Below are positions 49,178-58,807 of a stretch of 64,000 bases of DNA, in pieces (positions within the stretch are counted from its first letter, which is position 1; each line of letters starts with the position of its first letter). Origin of the DNA: Nocardiopsis sp. TSRI0078 (GTDB lineage: Bacteria; Actinomycetota; Actinomycetes; Streptosporangiales; Streptosporangiaceae); contig NZ_LWLB01000002.1 of NCBI RefSeq assembly GCF_001905145.1, forward strand, positions 148,053-212,052, read 5' to 3'. Made by a program: the position numbers and the translations under genes. The notes beneath the pieces are model-generated. The model did not search any database, was not told where the DNA came from, and saw only the letters and a program-made list of their open reading frames with translations.

Positions 49178-51255
49178 CCACCACCCACTGCCCCTACTGC
49201 GCCCTGCAGTGCGCCATGCACCTGGAACCCGGCCCCGACGGACGCCTGGCCGCCCGTCCCGCCGCCTTCCCCACCAACCGCGGCGGACTGTGCCGCAAGG
49301 GGTGGACCTCCGCCGAGCTCCTGACCGTCCCCGACCGCCTCACCCGGCCCCTGATACGCAAGGACCGCGCATCACCACTGGAGGAGACCGACTGGGACAC
49401 CGCCCTGGACCACGTCGCCGAACGGCTGCTGGCCCTGCGCGCCGAGTCCGGCCCCGACAGCGTCGCGGTCTTCGGCAGCGGCAGCCTGACCAACGAGAAG
49501 TCCTACACCCTGGGCAAGTTCGCCCGCCTGGCGCTGGCCACCTCCCAGATCGACTACAACGGCCGCTTCTGCATGTCCTCGGCCGCGGCCGCGAGCACAC
49601 GCGCCTTCGGCCTGGACCGCGGCATGCCCTTCCCCCTGACCGACGTCGGCCAGGCCGAAGTCGTCCTGCTCGCCGGAGCCAACCCGGCCGAGACCATGCC
49701 GCCGATGATGGGCCACCTGTCCGCACCCACCCTGATCGTCATCGACCCGCGCCGCTCCGCCACCGCCCAGGCCGCCCTGACCGACGGCGGCATCCACCTG
49801 GCCCCCCGCCCCGGCACCGACCTGTCCCTGGCCCTGGGCCTGCTGCACGCCGTACGCGTCCAGGGCTGGTGCGACGAGGACTTCGTCCACGGCCGCACCC
49901 ACGGCTTCGAGGCCGCCTGGGAACACGCCGCCGCCTGGTGGCCCGAACGCACCGAACAGGTCACCGGCGTGCCCGCCACCCGCATCCGCGCCGCCGCCGA
50001 CCTGCTGGGACAGGCCTCCCGCAACCGCTCGGCCTACATCCTGACCGGACGCGGCACCGAACAGCACGCCAAGGGCACCGACACCGTCTCGGCCTGGATC
50101 AACCTGGCCCTGGCCCTGGGCCTGCCCGGCCGCCAGGGCTCCGGCTACGGATGCATCACCGGCCAGGGCAACGGCCAGGGCGGACGCGAACACGGCCAAA
50201 AAGCCGACCAGCTCCCCGGCTACCGCAAGATCGACGACCCCGCCGCCCGCACCCACGTCGCCCGGGTGTGGGGCGTGGACCCCAGCGCCCTGCCCGGCCC
50301 GGGACGCTCGGCCTTCGAACTCCTGGACGCCCTGGGCACCGACCACGGCCCGCGCGCCATGCTGCTCTTCGGCTCCAACCCCCTCGTCTCCGCCCCCCAC
50401 ACCGACCGCGTCCGCGACCGCCTGGCTTCCCTGGACCTGCTGGTGGCCGCCGACTTCGTCCTCTCCGAGACCGCCGCCATGGCCGACGTGGTCCTGCCCG
50501 TGGCCCAGTGGGCCGAGGAGTCGGGCACCATGACCAACCTGGAGGGACGCATCCTGCGCCGCACCCGGGCCATCGCCCCTCCCGAAGGGGTGCGCACCGA
50601 CCTGGAGGTCCTCTCCGACCTGGCCCTGCGCCTGGGACAACCACCCCAGCGCTTCCCCACCGACCCCGACACCGTCCTGGCCGAACTGGGCCGCGCATCC
50701 GCCGGAGGCCTCTCCGACTACTCCGGCGTCACCCCCGAACGCCTCTCCTCCGGCGAGGCCCTGCACTGGCCCGTACGCGCACAGGAAGAACCCACACCCC
50801 ACCTGTTCCTGGACTCCTTCGCCCACCCCGACGGCCGCGCCCGCTTCGTACCGGTCCCGCACCAGCCCCCCGTCGAGACCACCGACGACGACTACCCCCT
50901 CGTCGCGACCACCGGACGCACGATGGGCCACTACCAGACCGGCGCCCAGACCCGCCGCGTCCCCGAACTGCACCGGGCCGAACCCGAGGCGTACGTGGAG
51001 GTACACCCCGACACCGCCGCCCGCGCCGGACTGGCCTCGGGGGACTGGGCCCGCATCACCTCCCGGCGCGGCCACACCCGCGCCCGGGTACGCCTGACAC
51101 CCACCGCCCGCCTGGACACCGTGTTCCTGCCCTTCCACTTCGCGGGAGACCAATCCGCCAACAACCTCACCCACCCCGCCCTGGACCCCACCAGCCGCAT
51201 GCCCGAGTTCAAGGTCAGCGCCGTACGCCTGGAACGCGAACCCGCTCACCCCTGA
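49174..51255 (+). CDS. nasA: Assimilatory nitrate reductase, molybdopterin subunit
   Basis: A 693-residue Mo-bis-MGD oxidoreductase. ATG overlaps the narK stop as ATGA. [4Fe-4S] ligands Cys6, Cys9, Cys13 and Cys40 (CPYCALQC and GLCRKG). Mo-ligating Cys133 in YNGRFCMSSAAAAS. MGD-binding regions include LLAGANPAETMPPMMGHL and LLFGSNPLVSAPHTD; the C-terminal barrel has TTGRTMGHYQTGAQTRRVP and LPFHFAGDQSANNLTHPALD. No Tat signal, so cytosolic. It reduces nitrate to nitrite for assimilation. Electrons probably come from the FAD protein encoded next. Confidence 0.92.
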   Translation: MTTTHCPYCALQCAMHLEPGPDGRLAARPAAFPTNRGGLCRKGWTSAELLTVPDRLTRPLIRKDRASPLEETDWDTALDHVAERLLALRAESGPDSVAVFGSGSLTNEKSYTLGKFARLALATSQIDYNGRFCMSSAAAASTRAFGLDRGMPFPLTDVGQAEVVLLAGANPAETMPPMMGHLSAPTLIVIDPRRSATAQAALTDGGIHLAPRPGTDLSLALGLLHAVRVQGWCDEDFVHGRTHGFEAAWEHAAAWWPERTEQVTGVPATRIRAAADLLGQASRNRSAYILTGRGTEQHAKGTDTVSAWINLALALGLPGRQGSGYGCITGQGNGQGGREHGQKADQLPGYRKIDDPAARTHVARVWGVDPSALPGPGRSAFELLDALGTDHGPRAMLLFGSNPLVSAPHTDRVRDRLASLDLLVAADFVLSETAAMADVVLPVAQWAEESGTMTNLEGRILRRTRAIAPPEGVRTDLEVLSDLALRLGQPPQRFPTDPDTVLAELGRASAGGLSDYSGVTPERLSSGEALHWPVRAQEEPTPHLFLDSFAHPDGRARFVPVPHQPPVETTDDDYPLVATTGRTMGHYQTGAQTRRVPELHRAEPEAYVEVHPDTAARAGLASGDWARITSRRGHTRARVRLTPTARLDTVFLPFHFAGDQSANNLTHPALDPTSRMPEFKVSAVRLEREPAHP

Positions 51256-51343
51256 CCCGGCCCCGCACCACCCCACCGGACCCCCGCCAACACCCCGGCC
51301 GACGCCGCCCGGGAACGCACACACCCACACCAGGAGGCAGCAG

Positions 51344-52801
51344 TTGAGCACCGTGCAGGGCGCGTCCCCGCGTCAGATCGTGGTCGTCGGCAACGGCATG
51401 GTCGGCGCCCGCTTCGCCGAGGAAACAGCCCGCCTGGACCCGGCGGGGGAGCACACACACGTCACCGTGGTCGGCACCGAACACCACCACGCCTACAACC
51501 GCGTCCTGCTCTCAGGCGTGGTCGCCGGGGACTACACCCCCGACCAGATCCGCCTGCCCGTCCCCGACACCCCGGGCGTGACCGTGCGCACCGGCACCAC
51601 CGCCACCGCCCTGGACACCGAGAACCGCACCCTCGCCCTGGACGACGGCACCCACCTGCCCTACGACGAACTGGTCCTGGCCACGGGCGCACGCGCCGCC
51701 TTCCCCCCGGTCACCGGCGTGGCCGCACCCGACGGAGCCCCCGGGGAGGGAGTGACCGCCCTACGCGACCTGGCCGACTGCCAGCGCCTGCTCGCCCTGG
51801 CCCGCCCCGGAGCCCCCGTCGTGGTGCTCGGCGGCGGCATCCTGGGTCTGGAGGCCGCACGCGGCCTCGTGGGCCGGGGAATGCGGGTGTCGGTGGTGGA
51901 GTCCTCCCCCTGGATCATGCGCCGCCAGATCGACCAGCCGGCCGCACGCATCCTCGCCGAACGCTACGCCGCCATGGGCGTGGCCGTGCACTCCTGGCGG
52001 GTGGCCGCACGCTGGATCCCCGGCACCGGCCTGGAACTGGACGACGGCCGCATCCTGCCCGGCGACGCCCTGGTCGTCACCGCCGGGGTACGCGGCAACA
52101 CCGAACTGGCCAAGGACGCCGGCATCGAGGTCGAACACGGCATCGTCGTCGACGACCGCCTCGCCACCTCCGACGCACGCGTACACGCCATCGGCGACTG
52201 CGCCCAGCACCCCGGAGGCGGCGCCGGACTCATCCAACCCGGCTGGGAACAGGCCGCGGTCCTGGCCAGGCGCCTGACCGGGACCGCACCGAACGCGCTC
52301 TACACCGGAGCCAGACCGCTGACCCGCCTCAAGGCCCAGGGCATCGAACTGACCGCGTTCGGACAGGTCCACGAGGAGGACGCCGAGGACCTGGAAACGG
52401 TGACCATCAGCGACCCCTACGGAGGCCGCTACGCCAAGCTGTCGGTACGCCAGGAGAAGGTGGTGGGCGCGGTACTGCTGGGCTTCCCCGAGGCCGCGGC
52501 CACCCTGGCCCAGCTCTACGACACCGGAGCCCCCGTACCCGCCGACCGGCTCGCCCTGCTCCAGGGGCTGCCCACCACCGCCCCCGACCAGCCCCAGGAC
52601 CAGGACGGGCCCCCGTCCCTGGTGTGCCGGTGCAACGCGGTCAGCCGCACCGACATCGAACAGGCCTGGCTGGACGGGGCACGCACACGCGAGGCCATCG
52701 CCGAACGGACACGCGCCACCACCGGCTGCGGCGGGTGCGTACGCGACGTCCAGGCACTGCTGTCGGGGATGCGGGGCCAGGCCGACGCCCCGGTCGGCTG
52801 A
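51344..52801 (+). CDS. FAD-dependent reductase with BFD [2Fe-2S] domain (NasB-like)
   Basis: A 485-residue flavoprotein. TTG 51344 is favoured by AGGAGG 6 nt upstream. FAD motif VVVGNGMVGARFAEETARL near residue 13, ELVLATGARAAFPPV, NAD motif VVLGGGILGLEAARGLVG, and HAIGDCAQHPGG. C-terminal BFD-like cluster: VCRCNAVSRTDIEQAWLDG and TTGCGGCVRDVQALLSG with four Cys. It resembles the N-terminal half of NirB. Likely electron carrier from NAD(P)H to the nitrate reductase encoded immediately upstream; separated from it by 88 bp. Confidence 0.9.
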   Translation: MSTVQGASPRQIVVVGNGMVGARFAEETARLDPAGEHTHVTVVGTEHHHAYNRVLLSGVVAGDYTPDQIRLPVPDTPGVTVRTGTTATALDTENRTLALDDGTHLPYDELVLATGARAAFPPVTGVAAPDGAPGEGVTALRDLADCQRLLALARPGAPVVVLGGGILGLEAARGLVGRGMRVSVVESSPWIMRRQIDQPAARILAERYAAMGVAVHSWRVAARWIPGTGLELDDGRILPGDALVVTAGVRGNTELAKDAGIEVEHGIVVDDRLATSDARVHAIGDCAQHPGGGAGLIQPGWEQAAVLARRLTGTAPNALYTGARPLTRLKAQGIELTAFGQVHEEDAEDLETVTISDPYGGRYAKLSVRQEKVVGAVLLGFPEAAATLAQLYDTGAPVPADRLALLQGLPTTAPDQPQDQDGPPSLVCRCNAVSRTDIEQAWLDGARTREAIAERTRATTGCGGCVRDVQALLSGMRGQADAPVG

Positions 52802-52816
52802 CACGCCCCCCGGGGG

Positions 52817-53386
52817 TCACTGGCCCACACGCCCGTCCGCACGCTCACGCAGCAGGTCGGCGTGCCCGTTGTGGCGGGCGTACTCCTCCACCATGTGCAC
52901 CAACACCTCACGCAGGTCCAGCACCCTGCCGCTGTGCGGATCGGTCCGGGCCGGACCCTCCAGATCCGCGGCACCGGACACGAACGCGTCGGTGTGGGCG
53001 CACTGGGCCCGCCAGGCCGACCAGGCCTCCTCCACCACCGCGGGGTCGGCCACCGCGCCGTCGAAGTCCCCGTCCGGTTCCGCGGCGCTGACGTAGAGGG
53101 AAGGCGCCTCCCGCGGGCCGCGCCCGCCCAGACGGCGCCAAAACCACAGACGCTCCACCTCCGCCATGTGCCGCACCAATCCCAGCAGGGACATGGTGGA
53201 GGGCGGCACCGAGCGGCGGGCCAGGGCCCCGGCGTCCAACCCCGCGCACTTGAGCTCCAAGGTCAGGCGCTGACAACGCAGGAACTCCACCAGGACGGCC
53301 CGCTCGCCCACAGGACGGGCACGGCCCTCCCGGGGATCCTCCTCCAAGGGCACGAACACGTCCGCGCGTCCGTACGAGATGCTCAT
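52817..53386 (-). CDS. DinB/DUF664-family protein
   Basis: A 189-residue four-helix-bundle protein from ATG 53386. Helix 1 EFLRCQRLTLELKCAGLDAG, SMLLGLVRHMAEVERLWFWR-type second helix (MSLLGLVRHMAEVERLWFW) and VLVHMVEEYARHNGHADLLR third helix. The three His expected to bind a divalent metal are in VRHMAEVE and the VHMVEEYARHNGH segment. The family includes mycothiol-dependent enzymes and stress-induced proteins in actinobacteria. Cytosolic. Convergent with the reductase gene across 15 bp; unrelated to nitrate use as far as seen. Confidence 0.85.
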   Translation of the reverse strand: MSISYGRADVFVPLEEDPREGRARPVGERAVLVEFLRCQRLTLELKCAGLDAGALARRSVPPSTMSLLGLVRHMAEVERLWFWRRLGGRGPREAPSLYVSAAEPDGDFDGAVADPAVVEEAWSAWRAQCAHTDAFVSGAADLEGPARTDPHSGRVLDLREVLVHMVEEYARHNGHADLLRERADGRVGQ

Positions 53387-53456
53387 GCGGGTGAGTATGG
53401 ACCCGCCCGGCCCCGCGCGCACGGGGGTTTTCGCGCCCCCGCACCCCGGCCCCGGT

Positions 53457-53936
53457 TCAGCGCACCGTCAGGGCCACCGCCGTGCACACCAGGGCGGCCA
53501 GAGAGACCAGCGTGCGCAGGTGGTTCCAGCGCACCCACACCGCCTCGAAGGCACCGCGCACCACGGCCGGGTCCCCGATGCGCTCGACCGGACCCGCACG
53601 GTCCAGGGCGTCGTTGCGCGGCACGTTGACGGAGAAGGTCACCAGCAGCGCCGCGCACAGGCAGGCCAGCGCCACACCCGACCACACCGCCGCGGCCACG
53701 GCCCCCGCACTGGCGTACAGCACCATGCAGGCCAGCACCCCCGCCGGAGCGCCGATGAAGACCACGGCGAAGAACGGGTTGAGGATGGCCGCGTTGATGC
53801 CCTGCATCACCTCGATCATCGCCCGGTCACCGGCCCTGCCCAGACCGGGCATCACCGCGATCGAGAACGCGAAGAACAACCCGGCGAAAAGCCCGGTCAC
53901 CACCACGGCGAACACCGGGACGACCCCGTGCACCAT
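53457..53936 (-). CDS. DUF1772 membrane protein
   Basis: A 159-residue protein with four membrane segments: VVPVFAVVVTGLFAGLFFAF, NPFFAVVFIGAPAGVLACMV, GVALACLCAALLVTFSVNVP and LRTLVSLAALVCTAVAL. DUF1772 marks: the SVNVPRNDALD segment and FEAVWVRWNHLRTL, both seen here, as in anthrone-oxygenase-like proteins. ATG 53936 (GTG 53945 possible). A catalytic role has been shown only for distant relatives. The 267 bp up to 54203 contain no supported gene. Confidence 0.85.
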   Translation of the reverse strand: MVHGVVPVFAVVVTGLFAGLFFAFSIAVMPGLGRAGDRAMIEVMQGINAAILNPFFAVVFIGAPAGVLACMVLYASAGAVAAAVWSGVALACLCAALLVTFSVNVPRNDALDRAGPVERIGDPAVVRGAFEAVWVRWNHLRTLVSLAALVCTAVALTVR

Positions 53937-54203
53937 CTCCGCCACGCCCCACCCCGAGTCCGTCGTCGTCCGCGCCTGGCCGGATTCTACGCCCCGGCCC
54001 AACGACCGCGCCCGGACCGCCCGGACCGCCCGGACACGGCGTCGGCAACCGTGCGGGCACACCGATGGCGCAGGCCGGTGGGGTGTTCCGGAGAGCGAAG
54101 ACGCCGACCATGGACGGCCGGAAGCGGACCCTTCCGCCTCCGGGCCCACCGCGCATCGCGCCGGAGCACGCGAGAACCGCGTCCTTCCGGCGTGCCCCGG
54201 TCC

Positions 54204-55373
54204 TCATCCCGTTCCGCGCCCCGGCCCGTCCGAGGTCACGCGGACGGCTCCGGGCCTTCCCCCGCCGCGGCGCGTGCTCAGCTCGTAGACCATCACCGAC
54301 AACAACCACAACACGGTGAGCGGAATGACGAACCACAGCATCGCGGCACTGTAGGGCCGCAGGGCCGCGTGTTCGGTGCCCTCCAGGACCAGGTAGGAGA
54401 TGTAGGCGGCGTAGAAACCGACGAGCAGCGCACCCTCCCAGCGGGCCACGCTCAACCGGGTCAGGGCCACCGGCAACAGCACCAACGCCACCGCCACCAT
54501 GATCGGCAGGTCGAACCGCAAAGCCGCAGGCGCGACGGCGATCCCCTCAGGGGCGACGACGGCGGTCAGGCCGAGCACCGCACCGATGTTGAACACGTTG
54601 CTGCCCACGACGTTGCCCACCGCCATGTCGCGCTCGCCCCGCACCACCGCGACGACACAGGTCACCAGCTCGGGCAGGGACGTACCGACCGCCACCACGG
54701 TCAGTCCGATGAGCAGGTCGCTCACCCCCAGCGCCGCCGCGATCGTACCGGCCGCGTACACCAGCAGCCGCGCCCCCATCACCAACAGGGCCGTACCCAG
54801 GACCACGAACACCAGGTCCACCAGGACCGACCGCGTCCGTGTGGCGGCGCGGGCCCGGCCGTCCGCGCCCGGACCGGCGCCGTCGGCTCCTGCCCGCGCG
54901 AAGGCCGAACCGTGGGGCGCCCGCCTCCGGGAGACGAGCACCGTGACGGTGACGTAGACCAGCAGGACCGCGAACAGCACGACACCGTCGACGCGCCCCA
55001 GGCCCCCGTCCAGGGCCATCAGGAACACCACCGCCGACAGCGCCGCCATCACCGGGATGTCGGCGCGCACGACCTGGGAGCCCACCGCCAGTGGGACGAA
55101 CAGCGCCGCCGCCCCGAGCACGAGCAGGATGTTGGCGATGTTGCTGCCCACGACGTTGCCCACGGCCAACCCCGGATACCCGGAGAGCGCGGCGTCGGTG
55201 CTGACCACCAGCTCCGGCGCCGACGTGGTGAACGACACCACGGTCAGCCCCACGACCAGCGAGGACATCCCCAGGGTCCGTGCCAGCGACCCGGCGCCCC
55301 GTACGAGCGACTCCCCTCCGGCCATCAACAGCCCCAGACCCGCCACCAGAGCGAGAACCACCACCGCGTCCAC
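54204..55373 (-). CDS. Calcium/sodium (CaCA) antiporter
   Basis: A 389-residue, ten-TM exchanger of the YrbG/CaxA type. GTG 55373 has GGAGG 6 nt upstream; starts further upstream lack it. Two alpha-repeats in opposite topology: LVVGLTVVSFTTSAPELVVS with GNVVGSNIANILLVL, and LIGLTVVAVGTSLPELVTCV with GNVVGSNVFNIGAVLGL. Conserved Glu in APELV and LPELV bind cations. A charged cytoplasmic loop of about 40 residues (HGSAFARAGADGAGP) joins the halves. It should expel calcium in exchange for sodium or protons. Confidence 0.9.
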   Translation of the reverse strand: MDAVVVLALVAGLGLLMAGGESLVRGAGSLARTLGMSSLVVGLTVVSFTTSAPELVVSTDAALSGYPGLAVGNVVGSNIANILLVLGAAALFVPLAVGSQVVRADIPVMAALSAVVFLMALDGGLGRVDGVVLFAVLLVYVTVTVLVSRRRAPHGSAFARAGADGAGPGADGRARAATRTRSVLVDLVFVVLGTALLVMGARLLVYAAGTIAAALGVSDLLIGLTVVAVGTSLPELVTCVVAVVRGERDMAVGNVVGSNVFNIGAVLGLTAVVAPEGIAVAPAALRFDLPIMVAVALVLLPVALTRLSVARWEGALLVGFYAAYISYLVLEGTEHAALRPYSAAMLWFVIPLTVLWLLSVMVYELSTRRGGGRPGAVRVTSDGPGRGTG

Positions 55374-55574
55374 TCGGACCCTCCGGTCGCACCACCGTGT
55401 CGCGCTCGGCATACCCACCACCAGGGGTTCTCTCCCCTTCCGGGTACGCCCGGTGCCGAGGCCGAGGGGAGAGCACGAGCAGGACCCGGTCGGGCACCGG
55501 CGCCCATACCAACCGCCACCGCACGGCCGCCCGCCGAGGCGGGGGAAGGAGCCACCGCCACACGCCGCGGACCC

Positions 55575-56744
55575 TCAGCCGTGCCACTCGCAGAAGAGCA
55601 CGGTGGCGTCGTCGCCGAACTGGCCGTGGTGGTACTCCAGGACCCCGTGCACCAGACGGCGCAGCGTCTCGGGGACCGGCATGTTGTCGGCCTGGTGGCG
55701 GATGACGAAGTCCACGAACCGCTCCACACCGAACTCCCGCCCCTGGGAGTCGCGGGCCTCGATGATGCCGTCGGTGTAGAGCAGCAACCGGTCACCGGGC
55801 TCCAACTGCTCACGGCACACCGTCACCGGCAACCCCAGGTCCATCCCCAGAGGATGGGAGGGCTCGCACTCCAGGCTGCGCACCCGGCTGTTGCGGATGA
55901 GCACCGGCGGCAGGTGCCCGCAGTTGACCCAGTGCAGCTCACCGGTGGTCATGTTCAACTCGGCCAGGACCGCGGTCGCGAAACGGGTGCGCACGAACTC
56001 CTGGATCAGGGTCTCCTCCACCCCCCGGCATATCCGGGCCAGATCGGTGCCCTTGCGGCGCTCGTTGCGCAAGGCCCCCACCGCCAGGTTCGCGATCAGC
56101 CCCGCGGCGGTGTCGTGCCCCATCGCGTCGAACATCGCCAGGTGCGCGACCTCCCCCGCCACGGCGTAGTCGAAGGCGTCCCCGGCGTTGTCGTAGGCCG
56201 GCTCCGTGGCGGCCGAGATCGTCACCCGCGAATCGGCGAAGGTCCCCGGCGGCATGAGCGTCCACTGCATCTCCGCCGAGACCGACATGGACCTGGTACG
56301 CACCAACCGGGCGTAGGAGTCGCTGTTGGAACGCTTGGCGATGACCAGCAGGGCCACCATCGAGGCCAGGTCCCGCATCGCCGAGCGGTCCGGATCGCCC
56401 GCGTAGACCACGTGCAGCACCCCCAGGCGCTGGGCGCCCTCCAGGACCGGCACCCAGTACCGCTGCTCACCCTCCACACGCACGGTCACACCCGTCACGT
56501 AGGCCTGTCCGGCCGGGGAGTCGTCCACACTCAGGGCCTCACCGCCCTCATGGGCGTCGCTCCCCGCCCCGGTGAACTCACGCAGAACCTGCTGCTGGTG
56601 GTCGGCCAGGTAGACACGGGCCTGGGACAGATCGGCGCCCTCGGCCTTCTTGGCGATCAACGAGGGCAACTCCTCGAAAGTGGCCAGATGACCGGCCCGC
56701 ACCAGAGAGACCATCAACTCGTTGGACGCGTGTTGCACCGGCAT
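55575..56744 (-). CDS. GAF-SpoIIE phosphatase, second copy
   Basis: A 389-residue PP2C-type phosphatase. ATG 56744; the extension to 56924 has low-complexity composition. GAF-like region about 20-140 (LPSLIAKKAEGADLSQARVY, then LGVLHVVYAGDPDRSAMRDL), SpoIIE domain with YDNAGDAFDYAVAGEVAHLA, MFDAMGHDTAAGLIANLAVG, WVNCGHLPPVLIRNSRV and GDRLLLYTDGIIEARDSQGR. Metal-binding Asp in GDAFD, AMGHD and YTDG. Its partner anti-anti-sigma is not in the window. It resembles the protein at 42228 in layout but is not a recent duplicate. Confidence 0.9.
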   Translation of the reverse strand: MPVQHASNELMVSLVRAGHLATFEELPSLIAKKAEGADLSQARVYLADHQQQVLREFTGAGSDAHEGGEALSVDDSPAGQAYVTGVTVRVEGEQRYWVPVLEGAQRLGVLHVVYAGDPDRSAMRDLASMVALLVIAKRSNSDSYARLVRTRSMSVSAEMQWTLMPPGTFADSRVTISAATEPAYDNAGDAFDYAVAGEVAHLAMFDAMGHDTAAGLIANLAVGALRNERRKGTDLARICRGVEETLIQEFVRTRFATAVLAELNMTTGELHWVNCGHLPPVLIRNSRVRSLECEPSHPLGMDLGLPVTVCREQLEPGDRLLLYTDGIIEARDSQGREFGVERFVDFVIRHQADNMPVPETLRRLVHGVLEYHHGQFGDDATVLFCEWHG

Positions 56745-56967
56745 GGCAGCACCCCGGATTCTGGCAGGGTAGGTGTTCTCTCCAACCCCTACCCGCCACA
56801 TCGCCTCTGGACCACAGACACCAATCGTCGCACGGCCACGCGCGAACCGAAACAGCCCGAACGCTCCGACCAGCCGATACCCCTCTCCGAAACCCCGCAT
56901 CCCGCGGGGGAGCGGCCCGCACACCGCGAAGGGCCTCCCCTCCTTCCCCGGAGCGGGGCACCCCGGC

Positions 56968-58092
56968 TCACACCATCGCGCGGATCCGGCCGGGAACGAC
57001 CTCGGGCAGCCCGCGCCCGCACACCGGGCACCCCGCCCGGCGCCGCACCGCGTAGGCCGCGGTCGCCACCCCCAGCGCCGCGCCCCACACCAGCATGGAC
57101 GCGAACGCCACCGTGTGCAGGACCTCGGCCGTCAACAACGACGCCCCACGCGCACGCAGCAGCTCGACCACGACACTGCGGCCCATCGCCACCAGCGCCA
57201 CCGCCACCAGCGTCGCGGGCACCACCGCCAACCCCACCGGGACCCGGCGCCCCCGCACACCCGCCATCCACCACGGGAAGCGCACCCCCCAGCGCTGGAC
57301 CAGCCCCAGCATCAGCACCGCCCCGACCAGACCGGCCGTGCCCAGACCCACCCCGATCATGACGGTGCCCTCGTTCGCGGCCATGGCCGCGAACTCCTCC
57401 TCACCGACCCCCACCGGCACACCGAAGACCCACGGCAGGCGCAGCGACGGATAGAACAGGGCGAACACGCAGGCCACGGCCACCGCGACCCGCCCCAGGC
57501 GCAGCGCCCGCACCCGCACGTCGCGCTCCACACCAGGCGTCCACCGCGGCCCGCGCCCGCACCGCCGACAGGCGGCACGCACCGCACGGCGGTGCACAAG
57601 CGCGACCACCGCCCACACCACCACCCCCGCGGTGAAGAACAGGGTGCTCAGAAGGGAGGGGGTGAAGGTCGCCTCCACCCAGGTCCGGACCAGTCCGGGC
57701 AGGAACCAGCCCACCACCGGCAGGATCATCGAGTACCCCAGCCAAGACAGCAGCTGCCCGTTCACGAACACCACCAGCGCCGTACCGGACAGGGCCCAGG
57801 CGCCCGCCTGGACCAGCGCGCCCCCGCCCCGGCGCAGCATGAGCACGGCACACACCACACCCACCAGCCCCATCACCAGCGACAGCGCCGCGGAGGCCGT
57901 CGAGCCGGGGGAGGAGAAGAGCGCACCGAACGCGGCCTGCTCGGACTCACCCGCGGGGACCACCCCGCCCAACCACCCCAGACCCAGCCCCAGGGCCGCG
58001 GCCGACCAGGCCAGGGCCATCCAGGGCACGGTCGTGGCGTGTGCGTGTTCATGAGGGGTCCGCGATGCGGCGGCCGATGGTGGGGCGGACAT
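56968..58092 (-). CDS. Multi-TM membrane protein with two CxxC motifs
   Basis: A 374-residue protein, ATG 58092 with GGAGGAG 9 nt upstream. About eight membrane segments. Between TM4 and TM5 there is a CRRCGRGPRW pair, and the C-terminus ends CPVCGRGLPEVVPGRIRAMV, so a metal or redox pair may form at the membrane surface. Family not recognised. It lies between a phosphatase and the nitrite reductase block but in the opposite orientation. Codon use is typical of the host. Confidence 0.75.
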   Translation of the reverse strand: MSAPPSAAASRTPHEHAHATTVPWMALAWSAAALGLGLGWLGGVVPAGESEQAAFGALFSSPGSTASAALSLVMGLVGVVCAVLMLRRGGGALVQAGAWALSGTALVVFVNGQLLSWLGYSMILPVVGWFLPGLVRTWVEATFTPSLLSTLFFTAGVVVWAVVALVHRRAVRAACRRCGRGPRWTPGVERDVRVRALRLGRVAVAVACVFALFYPSLRLPWVFGVPVGVGEEEFAAMAANEGTVMIGVGLGTAGLVGAVLMLGLVQRWGVRFPWWMAGVRGRRVPVGLAVVPATLVAVALVAMGRSVVVELLRARGASLLTAEVLHTVAFASMLVWGAALGVATAAYAVRRRAGCPVCGRGLPEVVPGRIRAMV

Positions 58093-58182
58093 GGTCTGGC
58101 TCCTCCGAAGGGGGTACGAAAGCAACACCCCGAGCCTGTCGCGCACCGCCCCCGCCCGGCCTCACCACCGAGCGGGATCCGC

Positions 58183-58200
58183 CTCCCCCGCACGGGGGAG
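58183..58200. terminator. Hairpin downstream of an ADP-ribosylglycohydrolase remnant
   Basis: CTCCCCCG-CA-CGGGGGAG, perfect 8-bp arms (7-bp usable stem), 173 bp past the end of the minus-strand remnant and 91 bp before the membrane-protein start. Similar to the hairpin at 63694. Confidence 0.4.
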
Positions 58201-58372
58201 CGGCCACCGCGCCCCCGGAGCCGGAACGCCCCGGCCCCGCCCCACCCGCCGAGAGCCCCCGGCAGGCGCACACCCCACCGAAACCGCGGCGCTCCCACGA
58301 CGAACCAGCCACGGACAGGGCCCGGACCGCACCCGGCCCTCACAGCACCGGGCCGCCGCGCCCACCCACCGC

Positions 58373-58606
58373 TCAGCCGGGCAGCTCCTCCACACGCTCG
58401 GCCCGCTCCGGAGGCACCCCGCCACCGCGGGCAGCCCCGCACCCACGATCGCGCAGGTGGTGTCCATGTCACCGCCCTCACGCACCAGGCGCAGCAACCG
58501 CCCCGCGGCCGGACCGTACCCCCGGTCGAAGTCGTGGTGGCGGGCGAGGGAGGCCGCCCACCGGTCGGGGACCACCCCGCCGCCGCACACCACCGGGGGC
58601 ATGTGA
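58373..58606 (-). pseudogene. ADP-ribosylglycohydrolase, C-terminal remnant
   Basis: The minus strand reads MPPVVCGGGVVPDRWAASLA, then GRLLRLVREGGDMDTTCAIV and GAGLPAVAG; a frameshift leads to GVPPERAERVEELPG and a stop at 58373. GGDMDTTCAIVG is the C-terminal metal-binding signature of this enzyme family (GGD.DT.AAI.G). The N-terminal two thirds and start are missing. The 715-bp gap 58093-58807 otherwise holds only a hairpin and GlnR-like boxes. Another member of the family starts at 63918. Confidence 0.6.
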
Positions 58607-58713
58607 CCGAACACCCACCCGCCCCCGAACCACCCCGCGCACCCGCCCCACCCTGGGACTTCACTCCACCCCGACCCCCATCACGCACCCGCCACCTGCA
58701 ACGGGAGCACAAC

Positions 58714-58751
58714 GAAACAACCGCGTCACACACGGCTGACCCCGCAGAAAC
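58714..58751 (+). promoter_or_regulatory. Four phased GlnR-like half-sites before nirB
   Basis: GAAAC (58714), GTCAC (58725), CTGAC (58736) and GAAAC (58747) repeat every 11 bp, each separated by 6 nt. GAAAC and GTCAC fit the b and a elements of the GlnR consensus exactly; CTGAC differs at one base. They end 57 bp before the nirB ATG. Confidence 0.55.
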
Positions 58752-58807
58752 ACCCTCCGGGTTGCCTGAAACCCGTCCGACCCCGCAGCAGGAGGAGCCG
58801 CACACCC

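Noticed and set aside
53379..57362. Very long open frame on the plus strand, about 1300 codons
   Set aside because: It lies antisense to five well-supported genes (DinB, DUF1772, antiporter, phosphatase, CxxC membrane protein) and its product is Arg/Pro/His-rich low complexity, an artefact of high third-position G+C.
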